Shown: piece after piece, positions 9,197-18,637 of the stretch | How the letters are laid out: every line of letters starts with the position of its first letter | Position numbering within the stretch: the first letter of the stretch is position 1 | DNA from: CALOCN01 sp942491735 | GTDB taxonomy: Bacteria; Eisenbacteria; RBG-16-71-46; JABDJR01 | Assembly (NCBI GenBank): GCA_942491735.1 | Contig: CALOCN010000008.1 | Location: 124,001-188,000 of the forward strand | Length of the DNA stretch: 64,000 nt | Direction of reading: 5' to 3' | Made by a program: the position numbers and the translations under genes | The notes under the pieces: model-generated | Seen by the model: only the letters and a program-made list of their open reading frames with translations | Database searches by the model: none | What the model was told of the DNA's origin: nothing

Positions 9197-9760
9197 GCCC
9201 AGGTGCTCCAACGCCTGTTCCAACTCCTCCAGGCGCAGGGTATCGCCGGCATGGTCCGGGTCTGACCGCCAGATCACCGTGCCTTCGCGCACTAGGAACG
9301 CCCCGGGCATGAGAAACGGATCCCCGACCACGTCTCCCTGGGAGTAGCCCTTGTCCTTGGCACGGCGGCCGCTCTTCCACACGGCGGGACCCGCCAACGC
9401 CAGGAATCCGCCTCGGCGGATCCCGAACTCCTTGTAGAGCTCCCGCTTCACGTCCGAGACCGCACGGGCCTCGGGCCAGAGTTGATCGAAAACGAATTGC
9501 CCCTGCTCCACCGGGCCCTGGAAAACGAACAGGACTTCCGGGGGGGACGGATGCTTCTCCGTCCAGGTCCGCAACTCGCCGATCACCTCTCGGCAGAAGA
9601 CTCAGCCGAGGTGTCGAAGGAAGACGAGCAGGGTCACGCCCTGAAATTGATCCCCAAATGATCCGGGGTTCAGGTTGATGCCCTCCACGGGGCGGTGCAG
9701 GGTCGCCCCAGGAATGGGTTTGGGCTCCAACCGCTTCCGAGAAGGTGCATTGTCTCGCAT
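9194..9760 (-). CDS. AhpC/TSA peroxiredoxin-like selenoprotein (TGA = Sec at residue 53)
   Basis: An in-frame TGA at 9602-9604 splits a 188-codon gene. Upstream of it: ATG at 9760 with AAGGAGCTCAC and the sequence LLVFLRHLG. Downstream, in frame: VFCREVIGELRTW. LRHLG-(TGA)-VFCRE matches the LRHxGCxFCRE active site of the PRXL2-type AhpC/TSA family with Sec replacing the first cysteine (Sec53, Cys56). The rest is normal for the family: REGTVIWRSDPDHAGD near the end. Predicted cytosolic thiol or peroxide reductase. Last gene of a minus-strand run starting with the exported methyltransferase. Without Sec decoding only 52 residues are made. Confidence 0.82.
9575..9598 (-). promoter_or_regulatory. 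Putative bacterial SECIS hairpin for the TGA at 9602-9604
   Basis: Counting the U of UGA as 1, GCCGA (11-15) pairs with UCGGC (23-27) around the loop GAGGUGA (16-22), which contains GGU. Below it U10 is bulged and CUU (9, 8, 7) pairs with GAG (28-30). A bulged U and GU in the loop are the expected bacterial SECIS features. Hand-drawn fold. Confidence 0.5.
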
Positions 9761-9808
9761 GTGAGCTCCTTGAAAGAGAATCGAAGGGGCCAAATCCCCG
9801 GTCCGGAC

Positions 9809-10552
9809 TCAACTCCCGAACAGAGACGACCGCCACACCCCCAGCCGGTGCAGATACCAGCGAACGAACGTCCACAGGGTACGGACGGCGTAGCGGGTGG
9901 CCTCGGCCAGCCCGATGCTGCTTGCTTCATCAAAGTAGCGGACCGGAATGGGAATGTCGCCCAGTCGCAGGCCCAAGTGCACGCTTTGGACGAGCAGCTC
10001 CGAATCGAAGGCGAACCCGTCGTGGTTCCGGTCGAAGGGAATGCGACGCAGCGCGTCGGCCGTGTAGACCCGGAAACCGCTGTGCCACTCCCCCAGGTTC
10101 TGACCGGCCAGGATGTTCTGGGTCAACGAGAGGCACCGGTTGGCGAGGTACTTCAGGAGCGGCATCCCCCCCTGGAGTGCTTCGGCCCGGGTGCGGATCC
10201 GGTTTCCCAGGACGATGTCGCAGAGCCCCAGGTGCAAGACCTCCACCGCGAGGGGGATCACCCGGGCGTCGTACTGATCGTCCGGATGCAGCATGACCAC
10301 GTAGTCCGGATCCCGGGAGAGCGCGGTGGCGTAGCAGGTTTTCTGGTTGGCCCCGTAGCCCCGATTCTCCGCGTGCCGCACCACGGTGAGACCCAGGCGC
10401 TGGGCCAGTTCCACGGTACTGTCGGTACTGGCATCGTCCACCAGGATGATCTCGCTGGCCACACCCCTGGGAATGCCGGCGACGATCCGCTCCAGGGTGC
10501 GTTCCGCGTTGAACGCGGGGAGAACAATGACCGTGTTTGCCGCGCCGGTCAC
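9809..10552 (-). CDS. GT2 family glycosyltransferase (dolichyl/polyprenyl-phosphate sugar synthase type)
   Basis: 247 aa. A GT-A fold is indicated by TVIVLPAFNAERTLERIV, ILVDDASTDST, ENRGYGANQKTCYATAL and VVMLHPDDQYDARVIP (acidic metal-binding motif), followed by GNRIRTRAEALQGGMPLLKY and the acceptor-side GEWHSGFRVYTADAL. No C-terminal membrane segments are obvious. Such enzymes load a sugar onto a polyprenyl phosphate, which then serves GT39-like enzymes in the membrane. The gene overlaps the preceding GT39-like gene by ATGA, consistent with that partnership. Confidence 0.88.
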   Translation of the reverse strand: MTGAANTVIVLPAFNAERTLERIVAGIPRGVASEIILVDDASTDSTVELAQRLGLTVVRHAENRGYGANQKTCYATALSRDPDYVVMLHPDDQYDARVIPLAVEVLHLGLCDIVLGNRIRTRAEALQGGMPLLKYLANRCLSLTQNILAGQNLGEWHSGFRVYTADALRRIPFDRNHDGFAFDSELLVQSVHLGLRLGDIPIPVRYFDEASSIGLAEATRYAVRTLWTFVRWYLHRLGVWRSSLFGS

Positions 10553-12207
10553 GGTTCACCTCCCGCGGGGCCGCGCCAGTCCCCACTTTGCCACGGCTCG
10601 TTCTCGGAGCGGGTCCGGTACGCATCCACTTCCCACACGATCGTCCGCTCGGTCTCACGCACCACCCGGGCGATGACATCCGCGACCAGAACGGGGCGGG
10701 TCGGGGTCACCACGCCCCACCCCTGATCCCGGGCGTCGAGGACCAGGTAGCGCACCCGGTTTCGGTCCAACACCCGTCGCAAGGCGCCGCCGTCCGCGGG
10801 AAGACCCTCGGAGAACACTGCGTCCACGAACTCCCACTTGCCCGGGGCATCGATGGTCTGGGCCCAGTGGCCCGCGAACACAGTGGACCCAGTGGCTCCC
10901 GGAATGCGGGCGGCCAAGGCCCGGCTCGCCATGACGGTCTCGGTGGGCCGCAGATGATCCCGCAGCCACTGCAGCGTTTCCCGGTGGTCGGCCGGAAGGT
11001 ATTCCCCCACGCCGGCCCGAGTGAAGCGATCGAGGGTCTGCCGGTACCAGTACACGGACCCCTGGGCCGCAAACAGGATGACGAGCACGGCGAGCATTGC
11101 GTTGACCGCTGGGCGATCCAGGCCCCGGGGCAGCACCCCGCGAATCCAGGCAAGGGACCCCACCGCGAGGATGCACAGCGGAACCTGGAGACCCAGGACA
11201 AACTTGCGTTTGAACTCGATGGGTAGGAGAAACAGGGCGGCGATGATCAACGGCCAGGCAATCAGATGACCCGCGTGGTTCATGCCGCGCCGCGCCCCGG
11301 GGATGAACACGGCGACCACGGCGAGGACCAACGGCAGCCCCCACCCCAGCACGTGCGCGAGGAGGGAGGGAACCGGCATGGTCCACTCCAGCTGGGAAAG
11401 GGTCGGGTTCCGGCTGAGGATGACCCCGTAGGCAATCACCGGCATGGGAATCAGGGAGGCGACGAGCAACGCTCGTTTGGCCCCCCGATGGAGCGCCCAC
11501 CAGCTCCCCGCCACCGCGTAGAGAATGACCACGTCGTAGGGATGCACCAGGGCGAGCGCGAGTCCCCACAGACCGGCCGACACCCCGTGTCTCACGCGTC
11601 CGCTCTCCAGACACCGGTGGACCTCGGTCAGTGCCAACAGGAGAAACGCGAGCGCGAGGGACAGGGTGAAGAACGAGTCCACCAGGGTCTGGAAGACGGT
11701 GGCCTCGACAAACCAGAGATCGATGGGCGGATGATCACGAAAGGCCCTGTGCTCCAGCACGAAGCGGCCAAAGCCGGAAGCGGTGGTGGCCAGCGCCAGG
11801 GCGAACAGCCGCGCCGCGGGCGCGGCCAGGAACACCGCGATGAAACGATACAACGCGATGGTCAGGAGCACCGCGGCGAACCCGTTGGTGATCCACCAGA
11901 GCCACAGGATAGGCGTTCCGGTCACCCGGGCGAGGGTGCCCAGGATCCAGAAGAGGGGAAGAAACACCATGCGGCCGTGGGGCTCGGTGGTGAACAGATC
12001 CCGAAACAGCAGGGATCCATCCGTGGCCTGACGCATCCAGGCCAGATAGCTCTGGTAGTCCTCGCTGTACTCGCCGACGAACCCCTGGAAGTGGGTGTCC
12101 GGGGGTGCTACCCGATGTCCCTGGAGGACGGGCAGCGTGACCAGGACGACCAGGAGGGCACTCCACAGTCCAACCGCGAACCACTCGTGCCGCGAGACCG
12201 TCGGGAT
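10549..12207 (-). CDS. GT39-like membrane protein (apparent ATC start)
   Basis: About 552 aa with many hydrophobic helices, resembling lipid-linked-sugar glycosyltransferases of the GT39/GT83 kind: a periplasmic loop HFQGFVGEYSEDYQSYLAWMRQ, then HGRMVFLPLFWILG, and a soluble C-terminus. The first ATG in frame (12036) would cut off the first membrane helix (AVGLWSALLVVLVTLPVL) and the conserved-looking loop. The frame is open back to the stop codon of the preceding gene. A perfect AGGAGG sits five bases before an ATC at 12205-12207, and no ATG/GTG/TTG lies between it and 12036. Either a rare ATC start or a base error. Confidence 0.75.
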   Translation of the reverse strand: MPTVSRHEWFAVGLWSALLVVLVTLPVLQGHRVAPPDTHFQGFVGEYSEDYQSYLAWMRQATDGSLLFRDLFTTEPHGRMVFLPLFWILGTLARVTGTPILWLWWITNGFAAVLLTIALYRFIAVFLAAPAARLFALALATTASGFGRFVLEHRAFRDHPPIDLWFVEATVFQTLVDSFFTLSLALAFLLLALTEVHRCLESGRVRHGVSAGLWGLALALVHPYDVVILYAVAGSWWALHRGAKRALLVASLIPMPVIAYGVILSRNPTLSQLEWTMPVPSLLAHVLGWGLPLVLAVVAVFIPGARRGMNHAGHLIAWPLIIAALFLLPIEFKRKFVLGLQVPLCILAVGSLAWIRGVLPRGLDRPAVNAMLAVLVILFAAQGSVYWYRQTLDRFTRAGVGEYLPADHRETLQWLRDHLRPTETVMASRALAARIPGATGSTVFAGHWAQTIDAPGKWEFVDAVFSEGLPADGGALRRVLDRNRVRYLVLDARDQGWGVVTPTRPVLVADVIARVVRETERTIVWEVDAYRTRSENEPWQSGDWRGPAGGEP

Positions 12208-12216
12208 GAAAGCCTC

Positions 12217-12909
12217 CTAGGACGCCGGCTGGAAAACCAGGAAGTATTGCTCCGGGAGAAAATCGTGGTCCTCCAGCAGCCGATACCCGGCCGCTTCCAT
12301 TTCCTGCTTCACCACGTCCGGAGCCAACTTGTGGGGAGGACCCCGAAGGGATTCGGGACGGTAGTCCACGATGGCGACCCGCCCATCCCCCGCCAGCTGT
12401 TCCTGCAAGCGCGTGAAGTAGTCCACCCGGCCGTCGATGTGGTGATACGTATTGCAGATGAACACGACATCGGCCGGCACGGGAAGATGGGGATCCTCCG
12501 GGGCGCCCAGCAGGCTGACCAGGTTGGCCAGTCCCTCACGGCGGGCACGGTCGTTGAGGTAGAACACCATGTCCGGCTCGATGTCGACTCCGATCACCTT
12601 GCCCCGTGGAACCGCGAGTGCGAAGCGCACCGGAAAGTAGCCGGTCGCGGATCCGATGTCGGCAATGATCAGGTCGTCCCGGTCGCAGAGTGCCTCGACG
12701 ATCGCCTGGGGGTGTTGCCACGCATCACGCTCCGGATCCTCGAAACGGGCGGCCCAGGACTCCGCGTCCTCGAACCGATGGTGAATGGTGGCGTCGTCGT
12801 CGTGCTGGTGATCGTCGTGGTGTTCCTGGGAGAATCCGTGCACCGGGAACAGGGCGAGCAACGCAACGGTCGCGACAAGGAAACCGGGCAGGCAAAGGTG
12901 TCGTTTCAT
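12217..12909 (-). CDS. Exported class I SAM-dependent methyltransferase
   Basis: 230 aa. A clear signal peptide (MKRHLCLPGFLVATVALLALFPVHGFSQ) is followed by a His/Asp-rich stretch (HHDDHQHDDD, about 31-40). A Rossmann methyltransferase follows: LIIADIGSATGYFPVRFA (motif I, about 80-97), VIGVDIEPDMV (motif II) and ADVVFICNTYHHIDGRVDYF. Export is unusual because SAM is cytosolic. The His-rich patch could bind metal. Its TAG stop overlaps the Shine-Dalgarno sequence of the following GT39-like gene, indicating translational coupling. The substrate is unknown. Confidence 0.82.
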   Translation of the reverse strand: MKRHLCLPGFLVATVALLALFPVHGFSQEHHDDHQHDDDATIHHRFEDAESWAARFEDPERDAWQHPQAIVEALCDRDDLIIADIGSATGYFPVRFALAVPRGKVIGVDIEPDMVFYLNDRARREGLANLVSLLGAPEDPHLPVPADVVFICNTYHHIDGRVDYFTRLQEQLAGDGRVAIVDYRPESLRGPPHKLAPDVVKQEMEAAGYRLLEDHDFLPEQYFLVFQPAS

Positions 12910-12949
12910 ACGGAAAGCATACCGCAGGAACCGGTAGTGTCGATGCCCC

Positions 12950-13657
12950 CTACTCCCAGTCCCCCCGGGCCAGCGCCTCCAGCTTCATCGAACGCACCGC
13001 CGGATCCTCCGGAAGGGACTCCACCACCCGCACGTCTCCCCTGCGCACCGAGACCGCGCGGGTTGCCATGTCCTCGAACGGTTTCAGCTCGTGGGTCACG
13101 ACCAGCACGGAGCCACCGGCATCCCGCGTTCGCTCCACCCAGTCCAGGGTGGATTGCCGCAGGCCCCGGTCCAGCGCGGAGAGGGGCTCGTCCAGCAGCA
13201 GGGTGCGTGGCGATCCCAGACGGGCGGCGGCCAGCAGCACCCGGTGACGCTGCCCCTTGGACAACTCGCGCACGGATCGCCCGGATGCCTCGGTCATTTC
13301 CAGCTCGTCCAACAGCGCTTCCGCCTCGCTCCAGGGCGCGCCCCGCAACCGGCTCACGAACCGCAGCACGGCACCCACCGAGGCGTAGGGGGTGATGTCC
13401 GGTTGCTCGGGGACATAGGCCAGGTCCCGGCGCGCGGCGGCCTCGGCCTTCCATAGATCGTGTCCGTTGAGGTGGACCGAGCCCGCATCCGGCTTCTCAA
13501 CCCCGGCGGCCAGCTTGAGCAGGGTGCTCTTGCCGGCCCCGTTGGGGCCCAGGACCAGGGTCACCCCGGTTCCGATCTCCAGATCGACACCGTTGAGAAT
13601 GGGTGCGGCGGCATCGTAACCAAATCGCACCCCGCTCAGGACCAGGGTTGCGCTCAT
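12950..13657 (-). CDS. ABC transporter ATP-binding protein
   Basis: 235 aa with all NBD motifs in order: Walker A GPNGAGKSTLLKL (about 38-50), Q-loop YVPEQPDIT, signature RELSKGQRHRVLLAAARLG (ABC signature variant LSKGQ), Walker B TLLLDEPLSALD and H-loop VVTHE. This is a small single-NBD type such as CcmA or an antibiotic/lantibiotic exporter. Start ATG at 13657 overlaps the stop of the membrane-protein gene (ATGA), so the two form a transporter. The cargo is not evident. Confidence 0.9.
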   Translation of the reverse strand: MSATLVLSGVRFGYDAAAPILNGVDLEIGTGVTLVLGPNGAGKSTLLKLAAGVEKPDAGSVHLNGHDLWKAEAAARRDLAYVPEQPDITPYASVGAVLRFVSRLRGAPWSEAEALLDELEMTEASGRSVRELSKGQRHRVLLAAARLGSPRTLLLDEPLSALDRGLRQSTLDWVERTRDAGGSVLVVTHELKPFEDMATRAVSVRRGDVRVVESLPEDPAVRSMKLEALARGDWE

Positions 13658-14772
13658 GACAAAGAGTCTCCCGCCTGCCAGTAGTGCTGTTCCCGCAGCG
13701 CTCCCACCTTGTGAGAACGCTCCCGGGCCACGGCCCGCAGCCAGAGCGCCGGGAGCAACACGGCAGGAAGCACCGCGCCAAACGAGTAGAGACCGGTGAT
13801 CCCCAGGGCGATTCCGCACTCCATGGCCACTCCACGTCCAAGGGTGGTCAGGCTGTCGCCGTTTCGACGCATGGACCCCGCAGTGCCAATAGCGCTGAAC
13901 AGGGAAAGCGTGGTGACCGCAAGGGCGGCTCCGGGGTGCAACACGACGGTCGCGCCAAGCACCGGCAGGGTGAGGGCAAAGAGCAGGAGCACATCGTTGC
14001 CGATCCGCCGCGAGCTGGTCCACGGCCAGGATCGGCTCCAGGGCCAGGGGGGGCGGCGTTCGCACAGCCGGCTCCCCATCCGCAGGATGAGACCGACCAC
14101 GGCAACCCCGCAGCCGAACCGGACGGTCAATGCGGTCTGCGCGGGGGTCAACTCCGGGTTGTTGCGCAGAACCAGCGCGGTGGCGGCAACCAGGAGCACA
14201 CTTCCGGCCAGGACCGAGGCCACGCTCCAGCCCAGGGCGCGAAAGGAGACGAGCCAGGGAAGCGCATGCGCGGACGATCCTGAGAGAAGGTCACGGCCGG
14301 GGCGACTTCGCCCCCCGGGTAGCGCGGGAGCGAGTTGGATCCCCCCCGCGGCGACCGTCACCGGAATCACCGCCAACAACGTCGTCCACGAGGGAACGGG
14401 TCCCAGCGCAGCGGCGTACGCCCAAAGCAGGAGCCAAGCCAGGATGGGGACGACCTGGGCCATGGCAAGAGACAGGACCATGGCTGCTCGGCGCGTGGTG
14501 CGCGAAACCGGAAGGTGCCGCGCCCACCCCTCGAGCACCGAACGCTCACGTCGCGCCGCCTCGCCGGCCAGGACCAGGCACCACACACCCAGCCCCAGAC
14601 ACCAGATGAGGGAGCCGGATCCGATGCCAAGAGCCGCCGCCTTGAGAAGACCCGCCGGATCCGGAGCCTGCCCAAGGGCGAACAGGACCAGGCCTACCTG
14701 CAGCACACCCAGTCGCCACACCACCGGAATGCCGGTCTCCAGATGGAAGAGGAAGGCGGCGCGGAGTCCCAT
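13654..14772 (-). CDS. ABC transporter membrane component (unknown cargo)
   Basis: 372 aa from the ATG at 14772. Roughly ten hydrophobic segments are spread over the length, for example VLQVGLVLFALGQ, LIWCLGLGVWCLVLAG, AAMVLSLAMAQVVPILAWLLLWAYA and VLLLFALTLPVLGATVVL. No recognisable permease signature is seen, but coupling by ATGA to the ATPase gene makes it the permease partner. Positive charges (RRERSVLEGWARHLP; WSRSWPWTSSRR) mark likely cytoplasmic loops. Confidence 0.75.
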   Translation of the reverse strand: MGLRAAFLFHLETGIPVVWRLGVLQVGLVLFALGQAPDPAGLLKAAALGIGSGSLIWCLGLGVWCLVLAGEAARRERSVLEGWARHLPVSRTTRRAAMVLSLAMAQVVPILAWLLLWAYAAALGPVPSWTTLLAVIPVTVAAGGIQLAPALPGGRSRPGRDLLSGSSAHALPWLVSFRALGWSVASVLAGSVLLVAATALVLRNNPELTPAQTALTVRFGCGVAVVGLILRMGSRLCERRPPWPWSRSWPWTSSRRIGNDVLLLFALTLPVLGATVVLHPGAALAVTTLSLFSAIGTAGSMRRNGDSLTTLGRGVAMECGIALGITGLYSFGAVLPAVLLPALWLRAVARERSHKVGALREQHYWQAGDSLS

Positions 14773-14785
14773 GGACCAACCCGGG

Positions 14786-15412
14786 CTAACCGCCGATACC
14801 GATCGAGGCCCCGACCATGACCGACCAATAGCGCCAGGTGGCATCGGCATCCTGGACGATACTGCTCAGGCCGTAGTTGTAGCGCACGTCAGCGAGAAGG
14901 CTCACCACGGTGAGGTGGACGTCGAGGGAGAGACCGGCAATGGCCGCCCACTGGGTGTTCTCGGAATCCGCGCCAAAAAGCGACTTGCAGTCGCCACTGG
15001 CCTCGAGACCTTCGTCGATGGTGACGTTACAGCCGCTTTCGAAGGACGCGCTGGCTCCGCCGTAGAGGCGGGGATTGATGATGCCCTTCATCAGGGCCAC
15101 GCCGAGGATCAGGGGAACCTCGAAGAAGTCCTGGGTGAGGGTTCCCTTGGTGTTCTCGCTGACCAGTGCGGCGCTGCGCTTGGAGTAGAGGGCTTCGACC
15201 TGGAAGCGCAAGCGGCTGCTGACACCGAACATCACGAACGCTCCGCCCACGAAATCGGATTCGCTGGAAGCGCTCACGTCCTCGTCGAGATCCGCGATAT
15301 CCGCGAAGTTGAGACCGCCCTTGACGCCCAGGCGCATCTGCGCGGAAGCAGGGGACACGACGGATAGCGCCAGCAGCGAGGCGCACAACACGAGAAGAAT
15401 ACGACGAGCCAT
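14786..15412 (-). CDS. Outer-membrane beta-barrel protein (PorT/OMP_b-brl-like)
   Basis: 208 aa from the ATG at 15412. Signal peptide (MARRILLVLCASLLALSVVSPASAQ) then MRLGVKGGLNFADIADLDED, the typical first strand of PorT/OMP_b-brl_2 barrels. Alternating amphipathic strands follow, such as RLRFQVEALYSKRSAALV and FFEVPLILGVAL. Two cysteines (GCN, GDCKS) may form an extracellular loop disulfide. Likely an eight-strand barrel in the outer membrane; function unknown. Confidence 0.75.
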   Translation of the reverse strand: MARRILLVLCASLLALSVVSPASAQMRLGVKGGLNFADIADLDEDVSASSESDFVGGAFVMFGVSSRLRFQVEALYSKRSAALVSENTKGTLTQDFFEVPLILGVALMKGIINPRLYGGASASFESGCNVTIDEGLEASGDCKSLFGADSENTQWAAIAGLSLDVHLTVVSLLADVRYNYGLSSIVQDADATWRYWSVMVGASIGIGG

Positions 15413-15545
15413 GGTTTGCCCTCCTTGGTTCGTTCGGGGTGGTTTGCGGTTGCGGAGTATAGCAGGGGGCGCCGCGACTCCAAGGAGCAGAAAAAAGCGG
15501 GGTGCCGGCTCTCCGACACCCCGCGGACATTTCGAACCGGATCGT

Positions 15546-16355
15546 CTACTCGGCGGCCGCCGCCGCGCAGGAGACGTCTTCCTGCTCCCCATCCCAGCAC
15601 GAGCGCTCGCCGTTCCGGTAGTCCGGGACCATGAGGCTTCCCGAACCGTCGGCCTCGTCCCACTGGATGTCCCAGGTCATGCCATCGGACTCGTCCTGGA
15701 ACTCCACCATGCCCAGACTGCCGTTCACGCTGTAACGCAGTTCGTCTCCCACGTCGGGATCGTTCGCGTCCTGGTTGATGAGGTCCAGGCGCGCGGTCGC
15801 CTCATCGACCTCCCATTCGATGCGGAACACCTCGGGATCACCGGCTTCCTCGAAGTCACGGAAGACCCAGAACCCCTCGTCGCGGTCGGTATGGCTCTCG
15901 CCGTGGAACCAGACCTCGGCCGGAACTCCGGCCCGGGCAATGGCGAGTTCCCACTCCACCCGGGTCTCCACCGGCAGTCCGCGGAGCCGTATCTGATGAT
16001 CCTGACCGCCTTCCCGCCAGGTATAGATCCACAGATAGGCGCCGTCATCATCCCGGGTGGGCACGCTGTGGATGGCCAGGGCGAACACCGCCGAGGGCGG
16101 CGCAAGCGCGGTGAGGACCGCGACGTTGAGGAAGTCCACCCTCACCAGGGCGTTGATGAAGTTCAACCTGGCCGCCTGGGCGGTCTCGCTGAGACCCACC
16201 GCGCGGTTGTCGCGGAAGAAACCCAGGTCGATGGACAGCGACTGCACCGGCGGCAGTTCGGGCGCAGTGTCCGCTTCCGGCTGGGTGCTGTCGCTGCAGC
16301 CGGCAAGGGCGAAGAAGGTGAGGCCCACGATGGCCAGCTTGGGTAGTGTGCTCAT
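15546..16355 (-). CDS. Lipoprotein, function unknown
   Basis: 269 aa from the ATG at 16355. Signal sequence with lipobox FFALAGCSDS (Cys20), then a disordered acidic linker. The body (about 40-250) is rich in beta strands and acidic residues (FRIEWEVDEATARLDLINQDANDPDVGDELRY, MTWDIQWDEADGSGSL). The last residues CAAAAAE are low complexity. I do not recognise a family. It stands alone between two barrel genes. Confidence 0.65.
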   Translation of the reverse strand: MSTLPKLAIVGLTFFALAGCSDSTQPEADTAPELPPVQSLSIDLGFFRDNRAVGLSETAQAARLNFINALVRVDFLNVAVLTALAPPSAVFALAIHSVPTRDDDGAYLWIYTWREGGQDHQIRLRGLPVETRVEWELAIARAGVPAEVWFHGESHTDRDEGFWVFRDFEEAGDPEVFRIEWEVDEATARLDLINQDANDPDVGDELRYSVNGSLGMVEFQDESDGMTWDIQWDEADGSGSLMVPDYRNGERSCWDGEQEDVSCAAAAAE

Positions 16356-16568
16356 GACGCGATCTCCTGTCGATTGTCGGGTGGCTGTCGCAGGGTTTCT
16401 AGAGCAAGGGCAATGCCAGACATCGTCCAAACCGTGAGTGTACTTAATCCGTTGACTCGATTGGGGTTGAACTCCGAGGGGGAGGTGACCCGGCCCGGAG
16501 CCGTCTGGCGCCTGTGCCCAAGGGGCACAGCCTCTGTGCCGGGAGTTCACGGTTCGTGCGCGATTCGG

Positions 16569-17204
16569 TCAGAAGGCCCACACCAGTCCCAGACCCAGAC
16601 GTGCCGCGGATCCCTCGGCGCTGACCGGGTCGCTGAGGCGCTCCCCGTCCGAGAGTCGCAGGAACTCGCGGCGGCTCCAGTTGATGAAATCGCCCCGGGC
16701 GGCCAACTCCACGCGCCAGTGACGGGAGAGATGCAGTTGGAGGCCCCCGCCCAGGAGGGCGACCACGCCGGTGATGCGACTCTCGAACCCGGTTCCGTAG
16801 AACACCACCGCGGAAACTCCCAACCCCCCCATGACGAAGGGCTGCAGTCGGGATCCGGTAACGAACTGGTATCGCAGCTCCAGGCCCATGGACACGTAGT
16901 TCGCCGGCTCGAGATTGAAGTTGGTGGGATGCGAGGAGCCGCTCATGTCGAGGGTCAAGGCAACCTGGGGCGTGAACTGGTATCCCACCCGAAGTGCGGC
17001 CGTGGTGCCGCGTCGTTCAATGACCAGATCCCCTTCCGACCCGGATTCGGTGCGCCCGCCCAGAGCCGTGCGCCCGAACTGGATGCCCAACTGGAAACCG
17101 CGTTGGGAGGCAAAGGCCTTCGACGAGTCCGGCGGCGTGTCCTGCGCCTGCGCGGGGAGCGCGCCGATCACGGCAAGGGCCAGCATCGCGAGAACGCGAA
17201 CCAT
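16569..17204 (-). CDS. Outer-membrane beta-barrel protein
   Basis: 211 aa from the ATG at 17204. Signal peptide (MVRVLAMLALAVIGALPAQA). The protein ends in an aromatic residue (LGLGLVWAF), as expected for BAM-inserted barrels. Amphipathic strands alternate throughout, such as TAALRVGYQFTPQVALTLDMSG and VSMGLELRYQFVTGSRLQPFVMGGLGVS. It lies 11 bp after the stop of the NtrC-like gene and is probably the last gene of that operon, which would put the regulator in an envelope context. Confidence 0.75.
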   Translation of the reverse strand: MVRVLAMLALAVIGALPAQAQDTPPDSSKAFASQRGFQLGIQFGRTALGGRTESGSEGDLVIERRGTTAALRVGYQFTPQVALTLDMSGSSHPTNFNLEPANYVSMGLELRYQFVTGSRLQPFVMGGLGVSAVVFYGTGFESRITGVVALLGGGLQLHLSRHWRVELAARGDFINWSRREFLRLSDGERLSDPVSAEGSAARLGLGLVWAF

Positions 17205-17215
17205 TCGGCGTTCCC

Positions 17216-18633
<1,418 letters not shown>

Positions 18634-18637
<4 letters not shown>

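Noticed and set aside
11266..13395. A 709-codon plus-strand frame, rich in Arg, Pro and Gly
   Set aside because: Antisense to the GT39-like, methyltransferase and ABC genes; composition typical of shadow frames.
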